Positions 11,309 through 23,330 are shown, counted from the first letter of the stretch. The stretch: 64,000 nucleotides of DNA from Amborella trichopoda (GCF_000471905.2 NW_006497560.1:2039292-2103291), one strand, 5' to 3'. Notes: generated by a model not told the origin, from the letters alone. Numbers and translations are program-made.

Positions 11309-13010
11309 TGGTTAGGTGCCTTGATCTCTCCCTCCAGACCTAGGTGATCTGACGACACGTGTCTCGGGTTTTTAGTGAACCCGAGATTAGAGATCACTAT
11401 GTTAGAACCTTGCACGAGGGCAAGGGTACGTATACCAACCAATGAGAGGGGAATTTTATGTTGGTTCGGGACTTACCCGGGCTAGCTCCTGTGGGCACCC
11501 TCTTATATCACGAAGAAAGCCCCCTAGTAGCTTGAGCTGGTTCGGAATCGCCTCCCTTGACCAGTAATCCTCTTTCTTTCTTTTTCTGCACAACACTTCT
11601 ATAGTTAATTTGTAAGACAAGTGAGTCAATGGTACCCACCCTTGTCTTAGGGCAATGCACGTTCACATGAGAAGGTGATGAAGTGCAAGGTTCGGTGATA
11701 GAGAGAAAAAAGAAGAGAGCTTGACGTGGGGGTGTGACTAGCATGACAACAAGAAATTACCGACTTGGAGTGGCAGTAGGACGGGCATGATTCTCAGGAC
11801 CAGCACAGCGACAATACTACTCAAAATTTAGGTCGGCGCGTAGGTGATAGGCTAGGTCTACCCTCGGTCAAGTGGGAGGAGAAAGAGGTGAAGAGGAAAG
11901 AATGAGATAGCAAAGAGAAGCAGAAGTCCGGATAACAATAGGCATCACGGTGGGCAATGCAAGGAGACGATGCATCCCTTGTGGACGACGCCAGCTCATG
12001 ACGACGCACACGGCGATAGCTTCTTCGAGGTCACAGGGCGATAGGCACGGGACGTAGGGAGAATGGCGATGGGCATCGGTTGCGTGGAGGAGGCTCACGG
12101 ACGGCGATAGATGTTATCGAAGCCCCTAATGGTCTGCGATAAGTGTCATCGTCTTCGCGGGACGCGTAGCAAACAAAGACCCCTGTAGGCGGCAATAAGC
12201 TTCGCCATTTGGGCTCTTCACCAAGATGTCACAGTTACGACTGTGGGTGGCGATAGGCAGATATGTCTACAAACTTCACTGAAAGAAAGAGACAAACGAA
12301 TAGAAAGGGAAGGGGACTCATGCATGGTGTTGCCATCGCCATGCACAACCTATGTGACCAAGGGAGAGGCATGCACGGCACTGCCACTGCCATGCACGAC
12401 CTCTGAAAGGAACTCAGATGAAGAAGAGGGAGAAGAGAGGAGAGAAGAGAGAGAGAAGAAGAAAAAAAAGAAGAGAGAGAAAGTTTACCTCAACTCTAGG
12501 GGTACCGGTCAAAATCTCTCTCACCTCACTTTCCCTCTCAAACGTGACACCACAATGGTAAGAAAGACAAACGTGTATTAAGTGAAAACTCTCTCTTGTG
12601 TGTGTATGCCTCTGCCTCTTCTTTTTTCTATGTACAATGATGGTACATATATATAAAAGTATCCCCAAACATGTGTGGATGATCAAAAGTAACCCTAATT
12701 CCTAAAAATTAAGATTAATTGAACTAAAAGAAATTAGAAAATAGGGTGCAAAATGAGAGATTTACCCCTTCCTAACAAGTTGTAGAATTCCATAACAGTC
12801 CTTGTGTTGCCCTAGGACTTGCGTGATCTTGCATGGCTAATCCAGGGTCGTTCTGATGCCTAGTTGATCGTACGATGATTGTTTTCTTGTAGGGCTCGGC
12901 ATGGCGATCGATTTGATACCAACTTCGAGTTGTGGATCCTGTTTTTGATGCATGATCATGTGACTTAAAATTTGAGTAGATCTTGAAACTTTATGAACCT
13001 CTCCAAAACA
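11309..13010 (-). repeat. LTR, family A, copy 1 (5' LTR of T1, partial)
   Basis: Begins TGGTTAGGTGCC next to the primer site. It matches 14489-16330 (copy 2) along its length, with shared landmarks: CTCGGGTTTTTAG, CACAACACTTCTAT, GTGACACCACAATGGTAAGA against GTGACCCAACAATGGTAAGA, and GATACCAACTTCGA. The minus-strand TATA box is TTTATATATATG at 12646-12658. The leader (11309-12600) contains GGCGATAG-type repeats and a GA-rich tract (12420-12480). Similarity to copies 2 and 3 is not seen above about 13010. Confidence 0.8.
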
Positions 13011-13229
13011 AATCGGAATCCATGAGAGTCATACAAGTCATGTCCCTTTTAATTGGTGATATTGGCACCACAAGTCTTGGCCTTTTCCTTTCACCTGTTT
13101 TTGCTTCTTGGGTGTGGAGGGCACAGTCATCCCTTGTTGTACCATCACATCGAAGAGGATTGATAGCATGTGGGGACACAGTTTAGCTGTGGGGTCGCTA
13201 CAGACTGTCTCCTTTTAGACTGTGACCAT
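13011..13229. other. Unassigned junction sequence
   Basis: About 220 bases between the T1 LTR and the gag fragment. No repeat partner or coding signal recognised. Confidence 0.4.
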
Positions 13230-14480
13230 ATATGAAGCCTCAGTAGTCTCAAAACATTTCTTAAGACTGTTCAAATTGATCTATCCATTTTGAATTAGGA
13301 GTTCAATATGCTCTTGGAGCTTAACATAGTCCTGCACGAGATGGTCTCGCATTTGATGATAGGTGCAATAATTTTCGTGATGGACTAGTCCTGCCAGGTT
13401 TAGCCTCCTCATAACAGGAAGAACCACCATGCCTTGTTCTACCAGCATTTTCAAAAGTATTGGCACCCATGTCTTGTTGAAGCTATACTGCTGGCCCAAT
13501 CTTCACTCGAACTATTCGGTCCGATAGAGATTTTACGGCCGGGGTACCCTATTGTAACTCTGAGCTTGAGGTTGGGGCTCCTCTTGATTCCTAGGCGGCA
13601 ACCCTGGGGAAGTATCTAATATTTAGAGAGGAGAAACATTTTCTCGGCGCTTATGGTGAAGGGTTGTGGTGGTGATCGCTGATATGGTCATGTTCTTTTC
13701 TTGGCCAACATGAGGATATGACCTACTGCTGACGGTACTATGACTTTGACCCCCCCTTAGGTATGCGCATGACTCCCACCAGGGTGTCTTAATAAGCTTT
13801 CAATTTTCACCGCTTTAGTGATCATGTCCGAGAAGGTGGTAGGGTTAGAAGCTTCAATATGCAAGAAATCTCTTTTCTCATGTTCCTTATGCATGTTTGC
13901 ACCGGGTCAATTTCAGACATGGGATTACTCTGGCACATCGCGAGATTCCTCCATCTCTTAATGTACTCATTTACCGACTCATTCATGCCTTGGGTCATCA
14001 TGAGGAGTTTTATTGCTTGAACATTCAGTTCTTCTTTGTAGAAGCGTTTGTAGAACAATTGTTCCATCTCTTCCCAAGAGTGAACTTAGTTCAGGAGTAA
14101 TTGAGCATACCCTTTGAAGGCAGGCCCCACCAAGGTTTCTACGAACTGTCGAAGAAGCAGTCTAGAATCTGATGCTGATTCCTGACATGCCGACATAAAG
14201 TGAGCCACATGCTATTGGGGTGAGCCAATGCCATCAAAGATCGGTAATCTTCCTTTTTGATATCCAATGGGAAAGAGGATTTGATCAATAAAAGGCAGGT
14301 AAGGCTTCTTATACTTAACACCTTCTTACGCTTTTGTAGGTTGTAAGCCTTGGATGCTTCTATTGATCATCCTCTGGAAATGTTCTTGAGTGAATGTCCA
14401 CGGCATAGCGTGTGAAGCTAAGTTGGGCTGATCATCGAAGAACATAAGGGGGTTTAGAGGCCCAAGACTTTGGGGAATAG
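13230..14480 (-). pseudogene. Tat gag fragment (element T4)
   Basis: The minus strand encodes Tat-type Gag pieces. At 13822-14067 is a capsid segment with MEQLFYKRFYKEELNVQAIK and NEYIKRWRNLA, equivalent to the T1 gag segment at 9400. At 13281-13499 a C-terminal segment carries YCTYHQMRDHLVQDY, the Cys/His cluster type seen in T1 and T2. Sequence clearly differs from T1 and T2, so this is a third gag. It lies directly beside the LTR at 14489 with no primer site visible between them. Broken fragment. Confidence 0.75.
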
Positions 14481-14488
14481 AAGGAAGT

Positions 14489-17280
14489 GGTGACCTTAGT
14501 TAAGTGCCTCGATCTCACCTTCTGAATCTAGATGATCTAGCGGCATGTATCTCGGGTTTTTAGCCAAACCGAGATTTGAGATCGCTCTCTCAGAACCTTG
14601 CTCAAGAGCAACGGCAAGTATACCAACCGATGAGAGAGGAATTTAAGGTGGGTTTAGGACTTACTCCGGCTGGCTCGCATGGGCGCCCTCTTAGATCTCA
14701 AAGAAAGCCCCCCAGCTGCTTTAACTGGTTCGGAATCGCCTCCCTTGACCTGCAATCCTCTTGTTTTCTGCACAACACTTCTATGGTTAATTGGCGAGAC
14801 AAGTGGGTCGAAGAGACCCACCCTTATCTCAGGGCATTGCATGCTCATATGAGGGAGTGATGAAATGGAAAGCTTTCAATAAAGAGAGAAAGGAGAAGAA
14901 AACTTGACACAAGGGCGAGACTAGCATGATAACCAGAAAGCTACCGACTTGGAGTGGTAGCAAGACAAGCATGATTCTCAAGACTAGCACGGCGTCAATA
15001 CTACTCTAAACTGAGACTGATATGACGGTGCTAAGCTTCAAGTAAGGGGAGAAAAGAATGAGGAGACAGAGAGTGAAAAGGAAGAGAGTGCGACGGTGGA
15101 GGGGATAGGGTCCCAACAGTGCTTGGCATTGTCACCCATGACCATGGAGTAGCAATGTCACGACTCTGGAACGACGCTAGACACTACTGCATATGGCTAG
15201 AGGGTGAGTAGAGGACTACGAACAGTGTAAGACATCGTCATTGGTAACATAAGAAGGTAATGTGCCCTTCCACGAGCGGTGATAGCCTCTCATGGAGCAT
15301 GCGACAATAGCCATTTGTGAAGCGCAAGTTGGTAGTTCTCATGAGGTTCATGACGATAGGCATGGGATGCAAGGGAGACGGCGATGAGCACCCAACATGC
15401 GGAGGAAGTTCATGGACAGAGATGGGCACCGAGTTCACAAAGGAAGCTTGTGGACGGTGATAGGTGTTGCCGAAGCCTCTAGCGGGGGGCGATAGGTATC
15501 GCCATCCGCGATAGACGTGCAATAGGGGAAGACCCCTGCGGGTGACAATGAGTTTCGCCGTCTGGGCTCTTCATTGAAACATCGAAGCTACGTCTGTGGA
15601 CGATGATGAGTAGCTTCGTTTGCAGATCTCACTGGGAGAGAGAGAATGACAAACAGAAGGGGAACAAGACTCGTGCATGGCACTGCCATCACCATGCACG
15701 ACCTGTGAGATCACGGGAGAGGCATGGCCACTACCGCACATGGCCTCTGTGAGGAACTCAGGCGGAGAAGAGGAAGAAGAAAGAGAGGAAGAGAAAGAAG
15801 AAGAAGAAGAAAGAGAAGAAACAGAAGAAAAGCAAATGAAGAGAGAGAAGATCTACTTCAGGCTTAGGGGTACCGATCAAAAGTTTCTCTCACCTTGCTC
15901 TCTCTCTTTAAACGTGACCCAACAATGGTAAGAAAGAGAAATTGTATTAAGTAAAAACTCTCTCTCTTATGAGGGATTGAGTCCTTTGATGCATACAATG
16001 AGGTACGTATATATAGAATTAAGATCAAAAGTAACCCTAACTACTAGAAATTAAGATTAAAATGAATTAAAATAAATTAAAAAATGGGGTGCAAAATGAT
16101 AGAATTTCCCCTTCCTAACAATTTGTGGAACTCCAGAACAGTCTTTGTGTTGCCCTAGAACTTGTGTTGCCTTGCATGGATGATCCGGGGTTGTTTTGAT
16201 GCCGGTTGATAGAAATATTATTCTTTTCTTATAGGACTCGGTATGGCGATCAGATTGATACCAACTTCGAACTGTAGATCGTGTTTTTAGTACATGATCA
16301 TGTGCCTTGAAATTTGAATAAATCTTGAAACTTCGGATCGATTGTGTGATCTTTCCTTGATGTTTTTCTATGATTTCTTCATTGGATTACACTGAGCATG
16401 CCGTCACGATCGCGAGGCAACAAATGCAACTCGATTTCGTGTCCGAACGAAGATTTTGTGACCTTGGGATTTTGGTCAGAATCTGGAATTCCAATGACAT
16501 AATTTATAGTGGCTTCGTCGGCTTCATGTGCGGAATCCGACTGTTCATCATGTACAGGGTTCAGGTCAGATATGACCTGAGACCTTACGCAAGCGATGGA
16601 ATTGGTCTCACGTCGATCGAGCTTGCGAACGGCATGATTTGGCCACTCGAGCGAGGCACGACGTTGCTAAATTTATTGCTCTTTCTGCACAGTTCAACAA
16701 TTTCTCTCTAGCATTTCTTCTCGCTCGTGTATCGTCACGGGGATGTCCCACTTATCGAATCGCTTGTCCTTATGTGACGAACACGCTCACCAAATGTGAG
16801 CACGATCCGACTTGAGACAGATGATATATGAGCATCAAAAATCATTGGTTGTGACTGTCCCTTCCATGGTGTAGAGTTGTAGGGTGGACGCATGGGAATA
16901 GCTTGCAGCTCCTCCTGTTTCGCTCTTTTGCCTATAACTACTTCCTTAAGTGTCCGTTCAAGCTGAAATTTGACCCCTAGGTTTCAGTCATGTCAGATCC
17001 AATAGTGGTGGTCTCACAGTAAATTGGGACATTGAAAATGTAGCTCTTTTTATAAGGTCCATTTCGGGGTGCTAGAGGCCGACTTTGTCGAAACTATTTC
17101 TTACTCTGCACTGCCTTAGACGTGTCAGAATGCGACGAAACTTGGTAAGAGACTTTTGAGAGACCACATGAATATCTTGACCAGTTTTGGGGTTGTTCTG
17201 AGACTGTCAAAATTGCCACTGTTTGCTAGGCTTTTATTGAGCGGAGGCCCCATGATGATTAAAAATATCTTCCGACAACA
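14489..17280 (-). repeat. LTR, family A, copy 2
   Basis: About 2.8 kb, from TGGTGACCTTAGTTAAGTGCC to TTCCGACAACA. It matches copy 1 (11309-13010) and, over its outer part, copy 3 (to 32437). Minus-strand TATA-like CTATATATACG at about 16005-16016. The leader has GGCGATAG-type repeats (15240-15560) and a GA-rich block (15765-15850). The U3 part (16330-17280) has short ORFs without recognisable domains. No primer site and no clear target duplication adjoin it, so it may be a solo LTR or an LTR whose element was lost. Outer boundary set by comparison with copy 3. Confidence 0.75.
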
Positions 17281-17338
17281 TTCCCGGTTGAATATCGTGC
17301 TTTAAGAGAATCAATAAGTGCAATCATTCGGGAATTTT

Positions 17339-17713
17339 GAGGGATATTGTCGAAGTCCTCACCCTCAAGGGACTATTTGTGATTCTAAAGCGTGAGGCCT
17401 TTGTAGGGACCTCCTCAGACAGAATCAGGCTTGAGGGATATTGTCAAAGTCCTCACCCTCGATGGACTATTTGTGATTCTGAAGCATGAGGCCTTTGTAT
17501 GGACCTCCTCGGATAGAACCAGACCTGAGGGATCTTGCGTAAGTCCTCACCCTCGATGGACTATTTACGATTCTGAAGCGTGAGGCCTTTGTAGGGACCT
17601 CCTCGGACAGAACCAGGCGTGAGGGATCTTGTCAAAGTCCTCACCCTCGATGGACTATTTGTTATTCTGAAGCATGAGGCCTTTATAAAGACCTCCTCGG
17701 ACAGAACTAGGCC
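17339..17713. repeat. 94-bp tandem repeat, four copies
   Basis: Unit starts GAGGGATATTGTCGAAGTCC and contains CTCACCCTCGATGGACTATTTG and GGACCTCCTCGGACAGAA. Starts at 17339, 17433, 17527 and 17621 give a period of 94. Copies differ by a few bases each. No second locus with this unit in the window and no coding sense recognised. Confidence 0.92.
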
Positions 17714-18469
17714 TACATGGAGGCCAAGTGCTAAGAACCTTTTAGTAGGCATTTTTCGCTGCAACACCAGGTTTTCTTTTGATGCTCAAGGTATCTCTGT
17801 TGGTTCCGTCTATAGGGTCTAGTCAGGGACTTGTTACCTATCACGAAAGTTTGGTCCCATGTAGGCTAGGGGATTTGACGAGGAATACCCTGAATCCTGT
17901 GGCAGGTTAGACCCTGGCTTCGTTAATTTCTTGCCTTTATGATGGTCTTTAGCATTTCAGAGGGATCTTTTGGTCGTCGTCCTCAGCCTCAAGGACTCTT
18001 GTTGTTGTTGATGTTGAAATGTGGGAGATCTTATGTGGTTCTCACTCCCTGATGAGCCAATTTGTGTTGTTGATTGGATGTTGGCATTTGAGGACTTTAA
18101 GTAGCCCTCATCGGCCAGGATTGTGACTGTTTGGAAGTTTGATGTCAATTGAGACTGTGGTCGTACATCAACGTATCCTGTTCCAAGCGCCCTTTCACGA
18201 GATTTCACTTGAACATGGGAAGTGGCACCATAAAGACGGTTTTCACCAACTTCCTTTATTTTCGAGCTCTTTTACCCATGACCTCGTGGTCATGTCCACC
18301 CTTTCTATCTGTTTTTGCTCACGATGCCCTTTTGGGGTTTTCACCGCGCCTGGATTTTCTATTCCACAGAACTCTCTTACTCATGGTTTCGTGACCAGGC
18401 CCGTCCATCATTTTTACTCATGGCATTCCCTTGTCTAAGTGTACACCATGCCCCTTTTCTTGTGAAGGC
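17714..18469. other. No recognised feature
   Basis: About 750 bases with only short open frames on both strands and no domain, repeat partner or promoter that I recognise. Probably the distal internal part of T2 or older repeat DNA. Confidence 0.4.
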
Positions 18470-19500
18470 ATATTTTTAGGGTCATGTCTTCGAGACCTAT
18501 GCTAAACCTTTTAAGTCATGCGGCCAGGACGTGCACTATAGTTTAGGGCCATACAGCAGGACCATAGTGGTGATGAATGACAATCTGTAGACGCCATGGA
18601 GTGAGTATGGTAGTAGTTTCGACTTATGTTGGAGAAATGGCACAAGGCTACCTATGAAGGGAGAATGGTGGGTGAAGAATGAAGACCCACTAGTTGATGG
18701 CAAGTATGGGTGGCGAGATGGCTCGCCGTTTTGTGAGTTTGAGTGAGACTCACTGAAGAATGATGAAAGATGGTAATGATGAATGGACTCACTGAAAAGG
18801 TAATGAAGGTGGTGTGCACACATGAATGGGTCGGTTAGGGAAGACGTGCGTGATGATGCACGTAAAAGGGGTGTGCGCGTATGTGGAGGCATCTTTAAGG
18901 TCTGTCCTCCTGGACCTGTGTTAAGCAGTTTAACGTCATGCGGTCAGGACGTGCACTATGGTTTAGGGTCATATAGCTTGGACCGTGGTTATGGAGTATA
19001 AAGTCATGCAACTAGGACCATGCAGTTTAAGGTCATGCAACTAGACCTCCACTATAGTTTAAGGTCATATAGTTTGGACCGTGATTGTGCAGTTTAAGGT
19101 AATACAATGTGGACTATGTTTAAGGTCATGCAATGCATACCATGGCTGTGCAGTTTAAGGTCATGCAATGCAGACCATGGCTGTGTTGTTTAAGGTCATG
19201 CAATGCGGACCATAGTCATATAGTTTTGAGTTGTGAGACGAGGACTAAGCAGTTTAAGGTCATTCAACTAGACCTTCGCTATAGTTTAAGGTCATATAGT
19301 TTGGACCATGGCTGTGTAGTTGAAAGTCATGCAGCATGGACCATGGTTGTGCAGTTTAAGGTCATCCAATGCGGACCATGGCTGTGCAGTTTTGAGTCAT
19401 GTGACGAGGACTAAGCAGTTTAACGTTGGGCAACTAGACCTTCGCTATGGTTTAGGGTCATATAGTTTGGACTGTGGCTGTATAGATTAAGGTCATGCAC
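18470..19500 (+). repeat. 35-bp minisatellite upstream of antisense promoter (copy 2)
   Basis: Units of the same type as 1-430 (GTTTAAGGTCATGCAATGC plus GGACCATGGCTGTGCAG), densest at 18960-19500, with a variant unit (GTCAGGACGTGCACTATGGTTTAGGGTCATATAG) interspersed. The first variant units appear at 18500-18560, separated from the rest by about 340 bases of unrelated sequence. Directly followed, as in copy 1, by the GTGATGCAGGGAATGAACTT block and then the TATA module. Confidence 0.85.
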
Positions 19501-21117
19501 AATGGACCGTTAAGTGCTGAAGGCATGCGACTCTATGGGGAACAAGACCGTCACTGGAGACTGGACTCCGTAAGGAGTGAGACTGTGATGCAGGGAATGA
19601 ACTTCCCGAAGAGGCATGACAATGATCAAGAGGGGAGTATCGCAGCATGATCGGAACACTAAGTGTTGGATGGCGCACCAGCATTATGCTTAAAGGGTGT
19701 GTGCCGGCGTTAGGTATTTATTGAAGAGCGCGGTCTTAAATCATTGATGAAGGGCGAGGCGATAGCCTCTGGGTCAAGGGCGCGATGATAGCCTCTGAGC
19801 AAAGGCGCGTGGCAATGGCCCTTGACAAAGGTGTGCGGCGATAGCCCTCTGACAAAGGCGTGCGACAATAGCCTCTGGGCGAAGACGCGCAGCGATGGCC
19901 TTTGATGAAGACACATGGTGATAGCCCTTGACGAAGGCATGCAACGATAGCCTCTGGGGGAAGGCGTGTGGCAATAGCCCCTTTCTGACCTCGAGCTTGA
20001 CCCGCCCCGGCCTGGTCTTATTGCCGTCAGAGGCTGGGGACTGGAGCGTCATTTCAGCTTTGTTAAGGGCAGTTTGCTGCACTCTGCGTATAAAAGTGAA
20101 AAAAAACCCCTTTTACTATTTTACCAAAGGGTATAACAGTAGAAGAGATTTTTAGAGAGAGATAGCCATAGCTTCTAAGAAGGGATTTTCGGTGAGAGAT
20201 TTTCTGACTAGAACTTGCAGAGGCAGGCTGTTAGAAACTTTTCTGGCGAGCTTCAAGGGGTTGCAAATCCTTGAAACGTGATTGCGAACATCGTTGGAGA
20301 GTGTCAAGGCATTCCGAGCAAGGAACAAGGTTACTTGGTGCCTTAGAGAGATTTCACAGTGGTGCTTCTACTAAGGCTTGAGTGTTTCTCTTGTGTTTCC
20401 ACGGCTGATGGGAGGTTACAAAGAATTCAAAAGGCTCTGATGGTCCTCTGGCTATTAGAATAGAAGGAGGAGTAACAACAGTGGGTTTACCAGGTACTCA
20501 TTGGAATTCTGATGAGTTTGTGGCGAATCGCTGAAGTGCAGAAGCAGGGAGAAGGAAGATCCAAAGGGTCTCAGGAAAGCTTTCTGGGGGATTTCGATGG
20601 TTTTTCACAAACTCTGGTAGCGAGTGGAAGGCAGGAAAGGGCTTTTCGGCTAGCAGTAAAGTGCTTGCATCAGGGAGAGGCAACGCTAGTAAGGGAAAGA
20701 ACAGGGTCAGACGGGGTCTTTCTGTTGTCAGAGGAGTGCTCCCTACTAAACCCGAAGGGTTACAGAGGAGATGAAAGGTCGTGAGAAGGTGGACGGTCAC
20801 CGTGGGAAGGTTGCTGGGGAAACCGAAGAAGCACAAGGGTTAATGCCCCTTGTGAATTTGTGATAGTGGGAACCGAGGTACACCAAGGGCTTATGCTTCA
20901 TTAAGTCACATGCAGTGCCACCTTCACACGTCCTTAGGTCACACATGACGATGGCCACTTTCGGGAGCATGCTGCTCACGGTGATGGTATCGTGCGGCGT
21001 TGGTCTACCCATGGTGATGGTAGAATACGGTATTGTGTTGCGCATGGTGAGAGCTGAGCATGGTGCTGAGTTGCATGAGGCGATGACCATGGATGGTGAT
21101 GTCACACGAGGTCAAGA
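19501..21117 (+). promoter_or_regulatory. Plus-oriented promoter and leader module (copy 2, in T2)
   Basis: Copy of the 431-2394 module. GATAGCC-type repeats lie at 19740-19980 and the TATA box GTATAAAAGTG at 20088-20098. The following leader lines up with 1100-1700: CTGGCGAGCTTCA, ACGTGATTGCGAAC, GAGCAAGGAACA and GATTTCGATGGTTTTT are shared or nearly so. No mobile-domain ORF follows; integrase of T2 begins about 600 bases further on. Inferred to be the antisense promoter of T2. Confidence 0.55.
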
Positions 21118-21704
21118 TTGATGGCAAACGAAGAAGCGTTGTCGCTGCGGTCTATTGAAAGCCAAGTCCTCCAACACAACCGTGAAGTCCTTGTTGTTCT
21201 GTGGAAGGGCATCCGCTGTGAACAAGGTATGCTTTCCATCATAGGTCAATTCCTTGCCAAAGAAGTCTACCTCATATGTTTGGTATACACGCCAGATGAA
21301 TTAGAGCTGACTAGAAAATGGATGGCTTTTTCTTTTAGCCTGTAACCATCCTCTTTGGTGGCGCTTGTTAGATGAACTGAACCTAACTTCCCCAAATGGT
21401 TTTTCTTCTTCTTCATGAGGAGAGCATTTCTCTAGTGGGTTTGCTTCTTCTTCATGAGGAAGGCATTTCTTTTGGCCTGTGTCTATCCCCTTATCCTCAT
21501 ATGGAAGAGGAACACTTTTGATGTCGATTGTTTTCTTTTCCTCAGATATAAGAGAATTGTAATCTCCCTGATAATGGGTTTCTTCGCTTGTATCTTGTAA
21601 CTCATTTTTACTGCAATAAAAAAAGAGTTAGAATTTGTTCAGACTGCGTTGCTCACTTTGTGTTAAGTCTCTTTTCTTGAATATACATCACAGATAGTAC
21701 TTCT
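21118..21704. other. T2 spacer between promoter module and integrase
   Basis: Contains a short imperfect duplication around TTTCTTCTTCTTCATGAGGA (about 21400-21460) and otherwise T-rich sequence. A plus-strand open frame of 75 codons (21118-21345) shows no known domain and I do not call it a gene. Confidence 0.4.
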
Positions 21705-22880
21705 TTAGGTATCGCCCGTTGATAGGGGCATTACCTCGTCTCCATTCAAGTTTGCCAGTGCATAGGCCCCATTTGGTGTGGCCTTTTTTACTATGAACGG
21801 ACCTTCCCACTTGGGTTTTAATTTTCCTTTGTGGCGTCCATGCATGACAATCAGTCTCTTGACTGCTAAGACTAGATCCCCACGAGCGAATGAGCGAACC
21901 TTGACAGACTTGTCAAAGGCTCTCTTCATTCTTCAATGATTGAGCTCCAGGTTCTGCTGATCCTTTAGTCTCTTTTCGTCAAGGGCATCCAACTCCTAGT
22001 AACGGAGCTTAACCCTCTCATCCTCAGTTAGTCCTTGGTGTATAGTGTTACGGAGTGAGGGTATTTGAACCTCGAGGGGTAGGAATGCCTCACCTCCATA
22101 AACCAAGGAAAAAGGGGTAGAGTTTGTAGCATTGCGAGTGGTGGTGCGATAAGCCCACAGAGCCTTAGGTAGCTTCTCATGCCAGTTCCTCTTTGATTTT
22201 GAGACTGACTTTGGGAGCACCCCGAACAAAGTCTTGTTGAACGCTTCAGCTAAACCATTGGCTCAAGGGTAGTACATGGTTGAGTATTTCTACTCGAAAC
22301 TGAACTAGTTGGCAATGCGATCAAGGTGATAACTTCTGAACTGAGGGCCATTATCAGAGATTATTTGGTCAAGAACCTTGAACCGGTATATGATGTGGTG
22401 ATGTATGAAATTAGCCACAGTGGTCTTTGGGACCAGTTTGAGAGGGACTGCCTCAGCCCACCTAGAGAAGTAATCTGTCGCTGCCAGCATGAAGGCATGA
22501 CCCAAGGCGGAAGGAGGATCGATGGGTCCTACAATGTCCATACCCCACTAGGAAAAGGGCCATGACGTCACTGTAGGATGGAGAGGTTCCGGGGGCTGAT
22601 GAATGAGGCTTGAATGAATTTGGCACACTTGACATCTTTTGGCGTGGTTTTTGCCGTCATTGAAGGCCAATAATAACCGAGTCTATGGATGCGCTCGTAG
22701 AGCTTAGGGCCGGACTGATGCAGCCTATAGATACCTGAATGTACTTCCTCGAGTACCTTGCTCGCCTCTTGTGTATTGATGCATATGAGGAGAATTCCAT
22801 CAACTGATTGACGAAAGGGGACGTCCTCATCAAGAAGGGTGTACTTGATAGACCCTTTGAGAGAGCAAAGGGTCAACCGA
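21705..22880 (-). pseudogene. T2 integrase region
   Basis: Minus-strand frames in order: zinc-binding N-terminal part (VHSGIYRLHQSGPKLYERI and GYYWPSM, about 22660-22760), catalytic core start (MDIVGPIDPP, AATDYFSRWAEAVPLK, ISDNGPQF, 22305-22541), later core (LWAYRTTTRNATNSTPFSLVYG, about 22080-22170), and the C-terminal 'GKLKPKWEGPF' motif (about 21800-21840). This enzyme inserts the cDNA into host DNA. Typical of Ty3/gypsy integrases and correctly placed last in pol. No chromodomain is seen after it, as usual for Tat. Broken. Confidence 0.88.
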
Positions 22881-23330
22881 GCTTTGAGAGCGCATCAGCT
22901 TGCGAGTTTAACCTTCTTGGGATGTGACTCAGGGAGAAATCATCCAACCAGGCCATATAAGAATTGGCCTTGTCATGATAAGGCTTGAGAGTATCCTTCC
23001 TTGTGTCATAAATCCCTTTAAGCTGTTGGATGACCCACTCAGAGTCGCCGAAGATGTTTAAGTGCTCCAGTTTTAGCTCTTAAGCGATCTCGAGTCCGAT
23101 TATGAGGGCTTGATACTCGGCTTCATTATGGGAAAATGCCTCTGCTAGTGAGAAAGATAGAGGGATCAGTTCGCCATCGAGAGTTAAGAACACAACTCTG
23201 GTGCCCCCTTTATTAGACTATAATGCTCCGCCAAAGTACAACTCCAACTGTTGAGTTAGCACCGTACATAAGACTTCTTCATTTGGGAGGTCGCTCGACA
23301 GGGGAAATTCCTAAGGGATTGGGTGAGCTG
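22880..23330 (-). pseudogene. T2 archaeal-type RNase H domain
   Basis: The minus strand shows a second RNase HI-like domain between the RT-linked RNase H and integrase: SHNEAEYQALIIGLEIA near 23080-23130, an HLNIFGDSEWVIQQLKGIYD stretch near 23000-23060, and HIPRRLNSQADALK near 22890-22930, giving the family's acidic and His positions. An extra 'aRNH' domain in this position is a known trait of Tat elements. It was read by translating the strand directly; the frame is not continuously open. Remnant. Confidence 0.75.

Larger units (their letters stand above)
1..13010 (-). mobile_element. Tat/Ogre-type Ty3/gypsy element T1, broken, with antisense PMD gene
   Basis: Read on the minus strand: 5' LTR (11309-13010 visible), tRNA-Arg primer site (11287-11305), gag (about 9960-8240), protease (about 7660-6850), a linker region (6800-6080), then the opposite-strand mobile-domain gene with its promoter module (5913-1). 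The other LTR would lie left of the window. I do not recognise reverse transcriptase or integrase parts in this copy. Family: Tat lineage, by primer site, gag type and antisense ORF. Many breaks, so an old copy. The inclusion of 1-2394 is inference, supported by the equivalent module placed beyond integrase in T2. Confidence 0.65.

Noticed and set aside
10370-11442. Several 90-115 codon ORFs on the minus strand
   Set aside because: They lie in the Tat 5' leader, show no domain and overlap each other.
1-21117. The two promoter modules as the LTR pair of one 20-kb plus-strand element
   Set aside because: Gag, protease and primer site between them read leftward with their own LTRs, and no primer site follows the modules on the plus strand. 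Not fully excluded.
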